Of a stretch of DNA of 64,000 nt, positions 23,096-34,483 are shown piece after piece (within the stretch, counting starts at the first letter, position 1; the number at the start of each line of letters is the position of its first letter). The position numbers were made by a program, and so were the translations under genes. The stretch comes from Paguma larvata (Eukaryota > Chordata > Mammalia > Carnivora > Viverridae). The notes under the pieces were generated by a model. That model saw nothing but the letters and a program-made list of their open reading frames with translations. It did not search any database and was not told the DNA's origin. The stretch lies in assembly GCA_030068075.1 (NCBI GenBank), contig CM057823.1, positions 18,820,485-18,884,484 on the forward strand. The letters run 5' to 3'.

Positions 23096-26000
23096 ACACA
23101 CAGCCTGTGGCCATATAAATTTATACAGCAAACTGTGTATACAGTTGGGTGGACGTGCACTGTCAACTTAACTCAACCGGAATTATGTTTTGCAACATCG
23201 CCTCTCCGCACAGTTGCAAGTTAAAGCAGGCCACAAGAGATAATTTATGCAAGACAGGTGGGCAGAAGTAGAGCAGTAGCTGTGTCCTTCAGGCTTAAAA
23301 GATCAGTTCAGAACACCCAGCACTGATGCGGTGTACACACATATTGTCACTATCTGCTGACTCACCAGGGTGGCGTGGGGCACCAGCTAGTTCACAGCTC
23401 CTGTGGCCTCTCTGGGTCCTGTACGATCCTCACGGGGCCAGGGGCTTGTTAGCCCCCGTGCTGAAGAACACATGTTCTCCTCCTAGAAGACATCTTCATC
23501 ACCAAATCTGTAGGCCTAGAGACAGAAAAAGAGTAAGGTTTTAGTTTGTCCTCATGCGTACCAGCTTGTTCATTCTCTACCCTATTTAATATCATCCTCT
23601 CTTTTTGACCGCCAGCCCTGTTGACTTTATACCAGACACAAAACAGCTTTATCAAGACTTTTTAACTAGCTCTCACAAATGTATAAGGTCAAATTCTTAA
23701 ATATTTTCTATACATATCACTCAAAAGATTCTACTCCTTTAACTTTGCCTATCTAGGTGACCATGAAATGAAGAAAATAAAACACAAGCAAGTAATGGCT
23801 TAACATTTCATCAACAATGAATAATATACTGACTTTACCTTTTTATTCTGATATGTTTATTTAAGGGGAAAATAATACACAAAATTCACCATTTCTTTAA
23901 AAACGTATGCTTGTTGCCTAAGTGCTTTCTCTCTATCGACCTTTACGCAGGATTAAATTGATCATTGATGGAAAGCATGATTCATAATAATGCATGGTGC
24001 TCCCTCCCAGAAAAGTGAATGTCATCAAGAGGGGTGAAGTATCCAGAGAGTGTGAGGCAGACTTAGATGTCGCCTATCAGTCATAGAGCATTTGTGCAAG
24101 GGACTTATCTGAGGAACAGCATTCTATGAAGAAATCAAAGCCAGGCAGAAAATCCAATACCCAACACAATCTAAAGGAGGTAAAGACAATATAACAGCAG
24201 TCAACAAAGGGATTGAAAAGGAGGAGTGAGGAATGAAAAATAAATTTGTAAATTTGAAGGTGAGAGGTACAAGCTGGAAGAATTCTCTGAACAAAGAAAG
24301 GCGGCTATAGCTCTTAATTTTTCTAATGGTCTCTGGTGAGGGCAATAAAACAACACTTCACGATAATCATTACTTTTTTTCCCCAGAAAGCCCCTCTATT
24401 CTTTACAGATACCACAGAAGATTTTCTGGAACCCAAGAACATGCTGATCTGAGGAAAGCATTACAAGTATACAATTTATAAACTTAAATGATAGAATATA
24501 GTTCAGTTAAACTATTGATGACAACATGTAAACCTGCATGAAGGTATAGCTGCAGTATTTGAATCAATATTTTAATTACCATAGTATTTCACCACTATGC
24601 TATATAGACATCCATTAATAAATGATTAATTGATTTTAATATTACAATGTAAGGAAATACTGTTCAGCACTGGTAAAATGAAAACTAATAATATGAATTT
24701 CTAATTCCAATACATTTTGAAATATTTCCAACAACATAAAAATAAATACTATTCCAATACTTAGAAAGAAAGAATTATGGGGTTGTAACAAGCAAAACAA
24801 ATGTCTTGGAGTCATATTCAGATTTAAGTTTCTTTTTCTTTTTAAATTTTCAACTTCCTCTTTCAGGTTTTTGTATCTACATTCACCGTGCTGTTTCGAT
24901 ACAAAAATCAGTTCTTAAAACAGAAATAGTCAAAATTTTGCACTGTATTTTAAATTTAATCAAGAACTATTTGTCTTAATTCTATGAGAGCTTTTAATAC
25001 AGAGAGATGCCTTTATGTTCCTAATTTCAAGCACTCTGCACAGTCCAATACTAGATTATTAAAAGTAGGGCAACAAAAGGACAGTGAGGTACTTCAAATT
25101 TTTCTGATTATAAGGAGGCTCAATGGTAGGTATGATAGATAAAAGTATGTAACCATTTTCCTATAAAAACCATTATTTTAGAATGCTGTTTCTAATGATA
25201 AACGTTCACATCCTCTAGTTTATAATTCCACAGCCATTACTAAACAAACCTTTGAATATAAGAGAAAGGTACACTGTCCATTTTGGTGAAGAGATTTAAT
25301 CAGAAACTCAACTTTAAAAGGACAAGATAGAAGTATACATTTTTCTTAAATACTATGGGGGAAATAATTTGTTGTACCTGGACGCAAATACCTGCTAACC
25401 TTGGGCTTTAAATTTTCACAAGCATTTGGGACTCCTAGCTTCTCATGATCCCAAAGGTTCTCTAATAAAGAATTGTGGGTTTGGGCTGTATTATAATGTT
25501 AATCAGGATCAAATTAACCATCTGTAGCTTATAATAAAGCAATCCTGGTGTCTGGCACATTCTTTTCTAAATAGTTTATCAGTGGGGTTTTACAATGGAT
25601 TAAATTCCTGACTTTCAGAGCGAAACTTCTCAAGTCTTGACTCCTGCAATTTAAATGACAAGTAAAAATCAATACAAGTGCTTTTGTTAATTGTCTCAAA
25701 ATGAGAACGCCAGAATATCTGGAATAGAAACACAAGAACCCAAGGTTTAAGAGTACTAATTTTGGTTTCCAACCTCCTAGGGCTTCTGAATTATCACTGT
25801 CCTCAAACCATCCTCTTAACTCATAAACTACCATGTTTCTTGAGTTATGAATCACATTTACAACGATCTGAGAACATGTGCATCGCAAAATTGTTTCTTT
25901 AACTCCCTAACTTTTTCATGCCACAAAAACTGAAAAGCAAGACAGTGCAACTAATTCATTTTCACAGCTTTAAACGCTGCTGTAACTCAAGAAGTATAAA

Positions 26001-26879
26001 TGTTACAGAATTTCATAGATATATGAATTGAATCACCTCTTTAAACCCTCTCACTTTCTCCATGAGGGAATTAAAGACCCCCAAAACGTAAAGACTAGGC
26101 CCAAAGTTATAGACCTAAAAAAAAAAAAAGCAACAACAAAAAATTGAACCAGAACATAAATACATGATTGCAAGCTCAGATTATGGTCCAGCTGGTCCTA
26201 GAAGCACAGAAAGAGGCTCTAACTGAATCCCTTTATTGTATAGATGAGCACACGGGGCTATAATGGTTACCAGGTTCGCTTAATGGGGGAAGATTATTCA
26301 CAGAGTTTGTCAAATAGAGTAGCTGAAACTCTGAAAATGCTTTCTAAACTTTCACAAGTAAGGAGAAAGCACTGCCTTAATCTATATTCCTTGAGGAATC
26401 TCTTTTCTGGCAGTTATATTACTTTTCTACACTTTGAGGCCCACATAATAAACTCTTAGCTTTGTTTCAAAACGAAGTATATTTTCAAAGGTAATTTTCC
26501 AATATCAAAATAGTAATTCGGTCAGCCAAAACGTACTCACGGGAACAGGCACTTTGTACCAGGTGCTCTTCTACGGACAAGGATAAAACAAAGACTGAAA
26601 GCAGCTTTTATTCTAGAAAAGGGAGACGGACGCGCTAAAACCTAACCACCAAGCAATAAAACAAATAAATACACACAATCATTCCAAGTATTCGCAAGTC
26701 TCATGTCTAAAATTCTAAACCCAAATGTAGAGGGAGACTTTTTTTCCAATCTGAATGATTTCACAGCTAAAAAACATTTCGCTACGATGTGGGCAGATAC
26801 ACAGGGAGTGTATGGGAGAGGGATTTCTGTGGCAATCATACGGACCACCAAAGATTGCTAGAGGAGCTATATTCTTTTT
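23096..26879. other. Unassigned sequence, GC-richer at 23120-23530
   Basis: The first 400 bases (containing CACGGGGCCAGGGGCTTGTT) are GC-richer and resemble a degraded interspersed repeat that I cannot name. The rest is AT-rich with no supportable gene. A minus frame of 119 codons at 25529-25888 has no recognisable domain. A short MIR-like remnant (AGACTAGGCCCAAAGTTATA) lies near 26085 and an A13 run at 26118-26130. Confidence 0.45.
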
Positions 26880-26938
26880 GTGTGTGTGTGTGTGTGTGTG
26901 GTTTTGTGTTTGTTTATGGGTTTTGTGTGTGTGTGTTG
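26880..26938 (+). repeat. Interrupted (TG)n microsatellite
   Basis: A pure (TG)10 tract at 26881-26900, then TTTTG-containing interruptions, then a second short TG tract at 26925-26936. It adjoins the poly(T) end (tail complement) of the RPSA retrocopy, so it probably grew from that A-rich tail. Such growth is a common origin of microsatellites. Confidence 0.9.
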
Positions 26939-26939
26939 T

Positions 26940-28006
26940 CGTTGTTTTTGTTTTTTAGAAATTGTTTATTTTTCTTCAATCTCATTTCTATTTTCTGTTG
27001 TTTAGAGTCTGTGGAAGAACAGCTTAAGCTACTCGGCGGCCGTGCCTACCCACCCAGAGGCCTGTGCGGGGGGAGCTGCAGACGGCTGGCTGGCCAGCCA
27101 GCCGGCCGGGAGCGGGACACACGGTTGCCCGGGCACAGTCGGGAACCACCGACCTTCAGGCCACTCTGCAACCTCAAGGTGAGTCGCAGTAACCTCGGGA
27201 ACTGGAGGAGTCCGTCCACCCTGAAGTTCTCCCCGGGTCACAGCCTTTGCGACGGCGGCCAGTTCTTCCTTCCCAGTCTCTCCAGGATGCCTGCCTGTAG
27301 AAATAGAGATCAGGTGGGACCTCCTGTGGGTGTTCCCGCGAGAGCTGCGATGCGCATGTGCATTATCTCCCGACCAGCTGCTGCCTCATTAAGACCAGTG
27401 GGTGGGCTTCCCTTGCTAACAAGTTGCATGCGGTGCCAATGACCACACAGCGCAGAGGAGAGTTTGTATCACATGGAACAATGACAGGCAGATTATATAG
27501 GAGAGGCTAGGGTCAGCCCTGGGATCAGTAAGCACCGGAAGTCTTGGCTCCCTGAAGGCTCCCGGAATGCGGGTACTGAAGGTTCCAGAAGTGGAACTGC
27601 GTGGATCTGACTAGTGAAGTTCCAGCAATAGGAGTGGCCACAGGAGTGGCAGCAAAATGCAGCACAGGTCACGGACTGGTATTCCTAAAGCATATGACCC
27701 TATGATCAACTGGGGTTTCGATGGCAACAATGTTGCAAGCTCCCAGCAGAAGCTTCTGCCAGGTTCTCTTCAGATTTGTGATGTAGAGGCTATCAATTAT
27801 CCTTTTGTAGATGTACTGTTCCATTTGGAGATCAAGGTAGGTGCCATCTAAATGGATTCCTGCTGCAAGTAATTTGAAAATTTTCTTCTCCATCATTTGC
27901 AGGATATCAAGGGCTCCAGCCATTAAAATTTTCCCTTTAAGTTACCACAGGAATTCAGGATAACACTGTATGGACTCCTCCTTGGGAGCGCAAGATTGGG
28001 AGTTCA
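26940..28006 (-). pseudogene. RPSA: RPSA (laminin receptor / uS2) processed pseudogene
   Basis: A retrocopy of the mRNA for 40S ribosomal protein SA. On the minus strand a 5'UTR remnant (GGTAACTTAAAGGGAAAATT) precedes ATG 27923, which opens [10 protein letters not shown], then [24 protein letters not shown] and [12 protein letters not shown]. Further parts lie in shifted frames: IVPCDTNSPLRC near 27455, SREHPQEVPPDLYFY near 27320, and the C-terminal VTATHLEVAEWPEG followed by QPSAAPPAQASGWVG at 27029-27190. The 3'UTR remnant (CTTAAGCTGTTCTT, with AATAAA near 26965) and a degraded A tail lie at the left. There are no introns, and internal stops and frameshifts occur (first stop at about 27670). 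It is non-functional. The 27030-27345 part is much GC-richer than the parental mRNA as I remember it. Confidence 0.95.
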
Positions 28007-28386
28007 TTTTTTTAAGCACCGAAGTGTCACCAGCAGCATAGGAGCCAATGAAATAAGAAGAGGAGAAAAATCACCTTAACTTAAAGCAGAGCATTCCCTC
28101 TTGCTGGCTCTCCCTTTCTCTGTCTCTCTTGTCTCTTATACACACACATCAATCAGCAAACAAGCAAAGGAAAGTAAATGTAAAGTGAAGGAATGCAGCC
28201 CACAAGAAATGCTATAAGAAGCCTCGATTGTCATTAAATCTGTAACTAATGAGAATCTCATATCAAAGAAAACGTTTTACTATTTTAGTATTATCGACCC
28301 AAGGTATTTACTTAGGTAGCACCATTTTCGTGTTTTCCTTATTTCTAGGCATTCTTTAAAAATTAAACCTATACATTATTTAAATC
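28007..28386. other. Unassigned sequence
   Basis: No gene or named repeat. A pyrimidine-rich patch (CTCTCCCTTTCTCTGTCTCT) lies at 28107-28126. Confidence 0.5.
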
Positions 28387-28403
28387 TAAAGCATTTTCTT
28401 TTC

Positions 28404-28606
28404 TTTTTTTTTTAAGGTTTGTTTATTTTGAGAGAGAGAGAAAGAGAGCACGATCAGAGATGGGACAGACAGAGAGAATCCCAAACAGGATCTGCACTGT
28501 CAGCACAGAGCCTGATGTGGGACTCGAACTCACAACCCATGAGATCATGACCTGAGCCTAGATCAAGAGTTGGATGCTTAATTTATTGGGCCACCCAGGC
28601 GCCCCG
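28404..28606 (-). mobile_element. CanSINE (felid type), antisense
   Basis: Complement copy: TTTGTTTATTTTGAGAGAGA tail side, GAATCCCAAACAGGATCTGC, ATGAGATCATGACCTGAGCC and GGGCCACCCAGGCGCCCC head side. The target duplication TAAAGCATTTTCTTTTC (28387-28403) and TAAGGCATTCTATTTTC (28607-28623) has three mismatches. Confidence 0.96.
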
Positions 28607-28780
28607 TAAGGCATTCTATTTTCTTATCGAAAGTAATATAGGAGCGTTTAAGAAAACTTTTAAAAATGTGAATTTGTATAGAAATAAAATATTTTAAAAC
28701 ATGATAATCTCTTCTCCTAAGTACTAGAGCTGTTCCCTAGTAGATCTTCCTTTGAAAACTGCCTCTCGTCCAGCTCAGCT

Positions 28781-29060
28781 TTGACTACAGCAATTCTGGC
28801 CACTCAAAACTTTGTATATTAAGAGGCTATTCCTTGGCTTAAAATGCTTTCTTGACTGATTCCTTTATTCCCACTGCATGCAATGAATGCCCACACTTCA
28901 GTAGTTGAGGATGCCCTGCATACTGCTTTTCCTACTTAACTCTCCACTTGACTTCTTTCACAGTCATTATGCCTTTGTCATTATCTCACTGTATGCCTCT
29001 GAGGTTTCATTCCTGTGATTTCTCCAAGGGAACACACTTCCTCTAACTCCACATCTCTGA
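28781..29060 (+). mobile_element. Possible L2 LINE fragment
   Basis: The run 'CCTTGGCTTAAAATGCTTTC ... TTCTTTCACAGTCATTATG ... TTATCTCACTGTATGCCTCT' resembles the untranslated 3' part of L2 ('cctggaatgctcttcccc...tagcacttatcac'). Similarity is weak, and this is a tentative call. Confidence 0.4.
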
Positions 29061-29574
29061 GCATGTTGTGCTGTCTGAAATACACAAGAGACAAGCACAA
29101 CCCTTTTCTGTTAAGTTTTCTTCTATGTACCTGCCACTGCTCTAAAGGGAAAAGCAATAAGGAAAACAGACAAAACACTTACCCAATTGGAGTTTACAAT
29201 CTAGTGAGGAGAAACAGACCATAAACAATCATAGAATTCAGACAACATCAGATTGTACAAATTGCTTAGGGAAGAAGGAGTGCCTGGGCGTTGGAGTTTG
29301 GATTGGGTGATCAGAGAGTCTCAGTGAGACACGGCATTTGAACATAAATGCGAGGAAGCACAGGAAAAAACCATGCAAATTTCTAGGATGTAGATACTCC
29401 AGAGAGTAAAAGGGCTGTGAGGTCTTCAAAGCCTTATGTCTCCAGAAGTCAACAACAATGCCAGGGTTAGAATTAAAAGAAAAGAAGAACATTTGGGAAT
29501 GAGGATCTACACACATTTCTCAAATGCTCATAATAGACCCAATATTCCTTTATACATGAATAGCCAGAGGCTAT

Positions 29575-29642
29575 ATTGCCATGTGAAGATATTTAACAAA
29601 ATCCCTGGTTTATATCCACTAGATATTAGTAGCATTCCCATA
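29575..29642 (-). mobile_element. MER5A-like hAT-Charlie fragment
   Basis: ATCCCTGGTTTATATCCACT, AGATATTAGTAGCA matches the reverse complement of the MER5 segment 'tgctactggcatctagtgggtagaggccagggat'. The match stops where the telomere-type repeats begin, so the telomeric tract apparently interrupts or truncates it. Confidence 0.65.
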
Positions 29643-29749
29643 AACCTAACCTAACACCCTACCCTAACGCCTAACTCTTAAACCTAATCCTAACCCCTAA
29701 CCCTAACACTATCCCTAATCCAAACCCTAACCCTAACCCTAACCCTAAG
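29643..29749 (-). repeat. Interstitial telomeric repeat (TTAGGG)n
   Basis: About 107 bases of CCCTAA-type units on the plus strand, which is TTAGGG on the minus strand. The right part (29723-29748) is a pure run of four units. The left part carries variant units such as CCTAA, ACCCTA, CGCCTAA and CCTAATC. It lies far from any visible chromosome end and within old repeat DNA. The mixture of pure and decayed units indicates an old insertion with a better-kept or re-expanded core. Confidence 0.97.
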
Positions 29750-30560
29750 CATAACTATGACACTGAATTAACATGAAATTTAACTTTATTTTAGAAAAAA
29801 ATTCTTGCTTATGTGTTGAGGACAGACTGTGGCATAACAGGGCAGAAACAGAGAGCACAGCGGTTGTTCAGATGGAGACAACAGGAGTGCAGATGATGAG
29901 AAGTGGCCAGCTTCTGGAGTCCTCACATTTCCTGGAACATTGTCGTGGATGTGAGAAAAAGGCAGGAATCAGGACAACTCCAAAGTTTTGGGCCTCCCAA
30001 CGTGTAAATATTGGACTTGCTAGAGATGGAGAAGGCTCTAAGTGGAAAGGGCTTTCGGAGACAGTTCAGGAATTCTATTTGGCAGTAAGCGTCAGGGTTC
30101 TATCAGACATCGAGCTGAAGATGTCAACTTGTCAGTTGGCCATAAGAGTCTGCATTTCAAGGGGATAATCTGGGTCAGAACCATGAATTTGAGAGTCGCC
30201 TACACATAATTGATAATATACAACTTTGAGATTCCATAAAATCACCAAGGGGATACATATAAATAGAAAACCAAGATAAATGGTCAAGGGGAAGGACAGG
30301 AAGAGGAGGAGAGACTCATGAATCAAGATCTGGGGCACTTACACTTGAAGAGATCAGAAGGAAAGGAGAAATCAACAGTTGAGACTATAGAGAAGGAGAA
30401 AACAAAATGGGAGTGGTGTCCACGGAGACAAATGATGGCAGTGTAGTACGGATAGGAACCAAACATTTCTGCCAAATACTTCTGGTGAGTAAGGAAGACT
30501 GCTTAAAACATTGGATTTAACAGTATGAAGGTCACTGATGTTAATTATAAGAGCCTTTTT

Positions 30561-32915
30561 GATTGAGTAATGGGAGCAAAAGCCTAACTAAAGTGAATTA
30601 AGAGAGAATAAAAGAACAGAACTATACTTGGCATTACCTTACTGAACCCTTAGCAAACCCTGAGTCTTTGAAATCAGAGAGATTCATGGTCATTATTTCT
30701 TTGTAACTTCAAACTCTAGGATACATCTTGGAACAGACGAAAAGTAATTGTACCCTTAGAGATCTCCTATATTATTGTAGTCAATAAAAATACATGCCAT
30801 GTAGACTGTTACAGAAATCTTCAGAGTTTAATATTGATTTCTGAGTATTTTATAATTTTAATCTGGCGGCAAAGTCAACCGTAAATTATATCAAGGGTGT
30901 TTTAATTGATATACTGTCTTAAAGGGTATAAAAGAAATAGATAAATTACTTTCTAATCAATTGTAAGCAAGTAAACTATTTGCAATTCATTATAATTGAA
31001 AACAATGGGAAGAAGGTCAGGAAACCGAGGAATTAGAGATAAGGATGAATAGAAACTGACAGAAAAGGAAAAAGTATACAGATTTTGGAAAAAAAAAAAA
31101 TGAACTACAGGATGAAAACAAACCAATTATTAGGAGCAAAGTACAATTAAGTCAGAATACAGCAATGGATGAAATTAGGCACCCAGAGTGACAGCAGGAA
31201 TACGTCCAATATATCCAAGAATCAAGACATTGAAATAAGGCAACAGTTATTTTGGCAGAAGGCTGATCTTTAAAGAATATGCCAAGTGGCAATATTCATC
31301 TCCAAAAATAATAAAATAAATGAAATGAAATGAAACTAATAAAATAAAATAATAGTAAATGAAGGCTATGACCATCTCAGAATCTTATGTTTAGATTGCC
31401 AAAGTAAATGAACTAGCACATTGGAGGGATACTGTGGGTTAAATCATATCTCCTTCATATTCTGTAATAGCATTCAATTTCACACTGGGGATAAAATATT
31501 TTCTTTAAACAATTTTAGAAAAAGTAATAACAGGGTGCTTTTATGTAAATGAAAAGAAATATTTAATAATAATAACTGTATATAGTTAGTTGGTTTCTTA
31601 AGGAATTGGGGCAAGTACAGATAAATGCTTTGATTCTAAATTTGCAAATGTGCTAATCATTATTCTATTGAATTTTACTGAAATGTTGGCATTAAACCAA
31701 AAGTAAATAGTGGTATATTGCTTATGATTTTACCTCCTTGAAAGAAAGTCTAAAGGGCCATGATACACAATCATGCAGAGCTGAGATAAAGTTTAAATCT
31801 CAAGTACTATACAGACCCTTGGCTACAACATTAACTCAAAAATCACCTATACTTGCGTCTCACTCAGGCCATGCATTTACTCTTTATTCCATATGCACTA
31901 ACATTTGTGAAAAAATTATTTAATTAAAATATCTGCTCTTTTTATAAAACATGTGTCCTTGAGTTTAAAAAAAAAAAAGAAGTCAATTCCTTCCAAGTGC
32001 TGATGACTGAAATAAAGGACAAGCAAGAAGTCTAAGAAAGTAATAATGTTTGCAGGAAACATATTTTGGTTAAAAGAATGAAATTTTAAATTCTGCAGTG
32101 GTTCCAATTAAGATCCTAAATGAACCTGTCATTCTTTCTGATCTGTACAGAAACAAACAAGAAAGTTTGTAAGACATCAGTAAATGCTCCCATCAATACT
32201 TCTAGGGATAACTACGTGGTATTTGAAGCTACATTTTGGGCAACTTTCAAAGGTCCACTGTAACAACCATTCTCAATCAGTATTAATTGTTGAAGTTAAA
32301 GAATCTGCCACTATATTCAACTGGGCTTATTTGGGTTTCTATTTTCAAAACAGTGGTCTGTATGCTGGTAGGAAATTGTTTCCGAGATCTTGTGTTCTGA
32401 TCAGTGTACTTGACAAAATTTGAGAACAAAATTCAAGTATGTGGTTTGCTGTCTATTTTGAAAATTACATTGAGATGTTACAAGTGTGATACTCAATTCC
32501 ATTTTTTTTCTAGGGTTTTCGACACACAAAAAAGGTGTTCTAGTGTTTTATTAATTCTCATGGGTGTCATTTCCATCAGTACATTTTATTTCTAAGATCT
32601 GAGCCATGGAACTAGTGTTTACTTTTTCCGCATGGTTTCCTGTCTCCTATGAATGATAACTGAAGTAGCTATGTCTACAATATATCACTGATTTTTCCTC
32701 CTAAAGGATTACCTTTGAGTTTTTCGAAATGTTATTTTCTGGATGCAAACTCACTACGGCCTGGGAAACAACTTAATTCACAGTACATCGGAAGAAGGTT
32801 TTCCTTTTGATACCTGCAATTTTGTTTGCTTTACTTTAAAACAGCATAGTGTTTTGTATTATTACTCTTTTCAAATTAATGAAAGAATAAGAAATTATTA
32901 ATGTCTGAGTGGGTG
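30561..32915. other. Unassigned AT-rich intergenic sequence
   Basis: No gene or named repeat over about 2.3 kb. A low-complexity AAATG/AAAT tract lies at 31308-31350, and an A12 run ends near 31978. Open frames stay below 80 codons. Confidence 0.5.
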
Positions 32916-33062
32916 GATTAATGCCAGCGACCAGCTCCGGTAAGTCCCAGAGTTCCCAAAGGACAGTCGGCGAAAGGAATGAGAAAGCCACAGAATGTAG
33001 TCTGATCACCAAGCAGGCACCTCTGGCAATTCTGGCATCTCTGCTCTGCTGGTCTCAGTGTC

Positions 33063-33068
33063 TTTATT
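33063..33068 (-). promoter_or_regulatory. LTR polyadenylation signal AATAAA
   Basis: Complement TTTATT on the plus strand. It is positioned inside the LTR where the R region should end, about 140 bases before the 3' TG/CA boundary. It could still polyadenylate a passing minus-strand transcript. Confidence 0.65.
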
Positions 33069-33225
33069 TTTAAAGGTAGTTAGTGACATTACATCAATGA
33101 GTGACATTACATCAGTAAGCATAGTTTGATATCTTTAACAATAATGCGTTTTTATCAGCAAGGCAGCAACTTCCTCAATCTTGTATGTTGGTTTCAAGTT
33201 AGTTAACATATAAATTTAAGGCAGG

Positions 33226-33306
33226 AGGAGAAAACAGGGTGCTTCCTTGAGGCCTTATGTTAATTTATCTGTAAACAGGAGAAAACAGGGTGTTTCCTTG
33301 AGGCCT
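33226..33306 (-). repeat. Direct repeat in LTR U3 (enhancer-like)
   Basis: A 30-bp unit (33226-33255) recurs at 33277-33306 with one mismatch and a 51-bp period. Repeated blocks in U3 are typical of retroviral enhancers. A second small repeat, AGTGACATTACATCA at 33082-33096 and 33100-33114 (18-bp period), lies nearer the polyadenylation signal. Confidence 0.85.
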
Positions 33307-33628
33307 ATTCTTCCAGCTACAATGGGGGAGGTGCAACCTATCTGGCAAGGGCCGAATTCCCAATGCTTGCCTTTTGCTTATGCATGAGTACATTTACATA
33401 GTCTCCTTCAGATATTATCCATCAATGCATCACAAGTTCCCTTTTTTATTTGAGAGCATTATCTCCCTTGAGGTCAAGGAGGGCAGCTCAAGAAATCCAA
33501 GCCTGAACAATTTTTTAGAAGGAGGGAAGACTGGGCGCCATTTGATAGGCAGGAGCTTGCAATCATCTGCCTTTCCACACAGGGAGGTGTCTCAACCTGT
33601 GAGCCCAAGATGGTTCCGAACAGATTAA

Positions 33629-34468
33629 AATCTTCATACACCATCCATTTAAATTATTTCTGGATTAGAACAATAATGCTGAATACTTTTAACTGCTCAT
33701 GCAAAGAAAGCAAAGGAAGTCACATTTATTTTCCATCTATTCTGTTGCATTGAGCCAGGTGCTGTACAAGCATTATCTTTTTAACCCTCTCAATAAAAGC
33801 TGTAAGGTGCCATTATTTTCTTTATTTTGTCAAGAACAATTACGTATAGCTAGTCTATGGAAGATTTCTAATCGACAACGGAATTTAAAAATTTTCCCCA
33901 CCTCCAAAGTCTGCAATTTTTCTAGTATACTATAGTACTGTCCATGCAACCATTTCACTTTTCTTCTAGGGGAATTCAGCCTTCAGTATATGTAAACTTA
34001 CCTACTTAAATACATTGTTCCATGATTTTTTTTAGAGATGAAATTACAGCCCATATAGTGTTAAGGATGAAGGCTTGGAAAGCACCTCTCTGAACTCCTA
34101 TACCGAGAATTTTAAGACTTGTAAAAGAAAATACCTATTAAGTCTGTTTCACAGGAGAAAAGACTTGCAGTTTGGTAGCATAGTTTGTTCTAGAACTGTT
34201 CTTTTGCAAGGAATGCCTGTGTGAAAATGGCACTAATAATACTAACATTTTTAGTACCCTGATATTATTAATATTTTACTATTACACTAATGATATTAAC
34301 AGCACTAATAATACTGGATTAATGCATGACTACTAATAATACAATAAGTAGATTGAAATTATTACAAATAGAATCTTTAATGATCTTGAACTCTACCTAC
34401 AGAGGTACTATGAGAAATTCTTTTACCATTTTGACATGTGGATTTCAATATGAAGCTGCTTTCTCTTT
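33629..34468. other. Mostly unassigned, with a weak MIR remnant
   Basis: The part at 33745-33860 (GAGCCAGGTGCTGTACAAGC, then ATTATTTTCTTTATTTTGTC) resembles an antisense MIR ('ccaggcactgttctaagc...ccattttacagatg'). The rest is AT-rich with repeated AATAATACT-like words at 34230-34345 and no gene. Confidence 0.45.
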
Positions 34469-34483
34469 AAAACTATTTGTTTT

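Larger units (their letters stand above)
29105..30560 (+). mobile_element. Ancient interspersed repeat, family not named
   Basis: The stretch begins with CAATTGGAGTTTACAATCTA and GTGAGGAGAAACAGACCATA, the common mammalian motif 'gagcttacattctagtggggagagacagaca'. It continues with blocks such as GGAATCAGGACAACTCCAAA, GTTTTGGGC near 29964, and TTTGAGAGTCGCCTACACAT near 30187. These occur in this order in a familiar old mammalian repeat that I cannot name with certainty. It is split by MER5-like and telomeric sequence (29575-29749). The 131-codon frame at 29773-30168 is within this repeat and shows no domain. Confidence 0.4.
32922..33622 (-). mobile_element. Solo LTR of an endogenous retrovirus, 701 bp
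   Basis: The segment starts TGCCAGCGACC and ends GGTTCCGAACA on the plus strand. Read on the minus strand it therefore has the TG...CA ends of a retroviral LTR. Identical 6-bp copies of GATTAA lie directly outside (32916-32921 and 33623-33628). That is the staggered-cut size typical of class II (betaretrovirus-like) proviruses, though some other classes also give 6 bp. On the minus strand an AATAAA (complement 33063-33068) lies about 140 bases before the end, placing U3 at the right, and R and U5 at the left. U3 contains a 30-bp direct repeat (33226-33255, 33277-33306). No internal viral genes remain, so it is a recombination-derived solo LTR. Confidence 0.88.

Noticed and set aside
25529..25888. 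A 119-codon minus-strand open frame
   Set aside because: No domain, no splice context and no conserved motif. The length is within chance expectation for this much sequence.
26789..27442. A 217-codon plus-strand open frame, the longest in the window
   Set aside because: It begins in a TG microsatellite and runs antisense through the RPSA retrocopy. The translation is low-complexity and then antisense to ribosomal protein codons.
27000..27600. A CpG-island promoter and first exon, with a CAAG/GTGAGT donor at 27179, an NRF1-like site at 27351, TCCCGCGAGA at 27334 and an ETS-like ACCGGAAGT at 27534
   Set aside because: The whole stretch reads as a minus-strand RPSA retrocopy with protein-level matches on both sides. 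The motifs are by-products of that sequence and its GC-rich changes.
29436..30168. Frames of 72 and 131 codons around the telomeric tract as a small gene
   Set aside because: They lie in an old interspersed repeat and a MER5 fragment. There is no domain or promoter, and the telomeric tract separates them.
32922..33622. A complete provirus with coding genes
   Set aside because: Only one LTR is present, with direct genomic flanks on both sides. No gag, pol or env remnants adjoin it.
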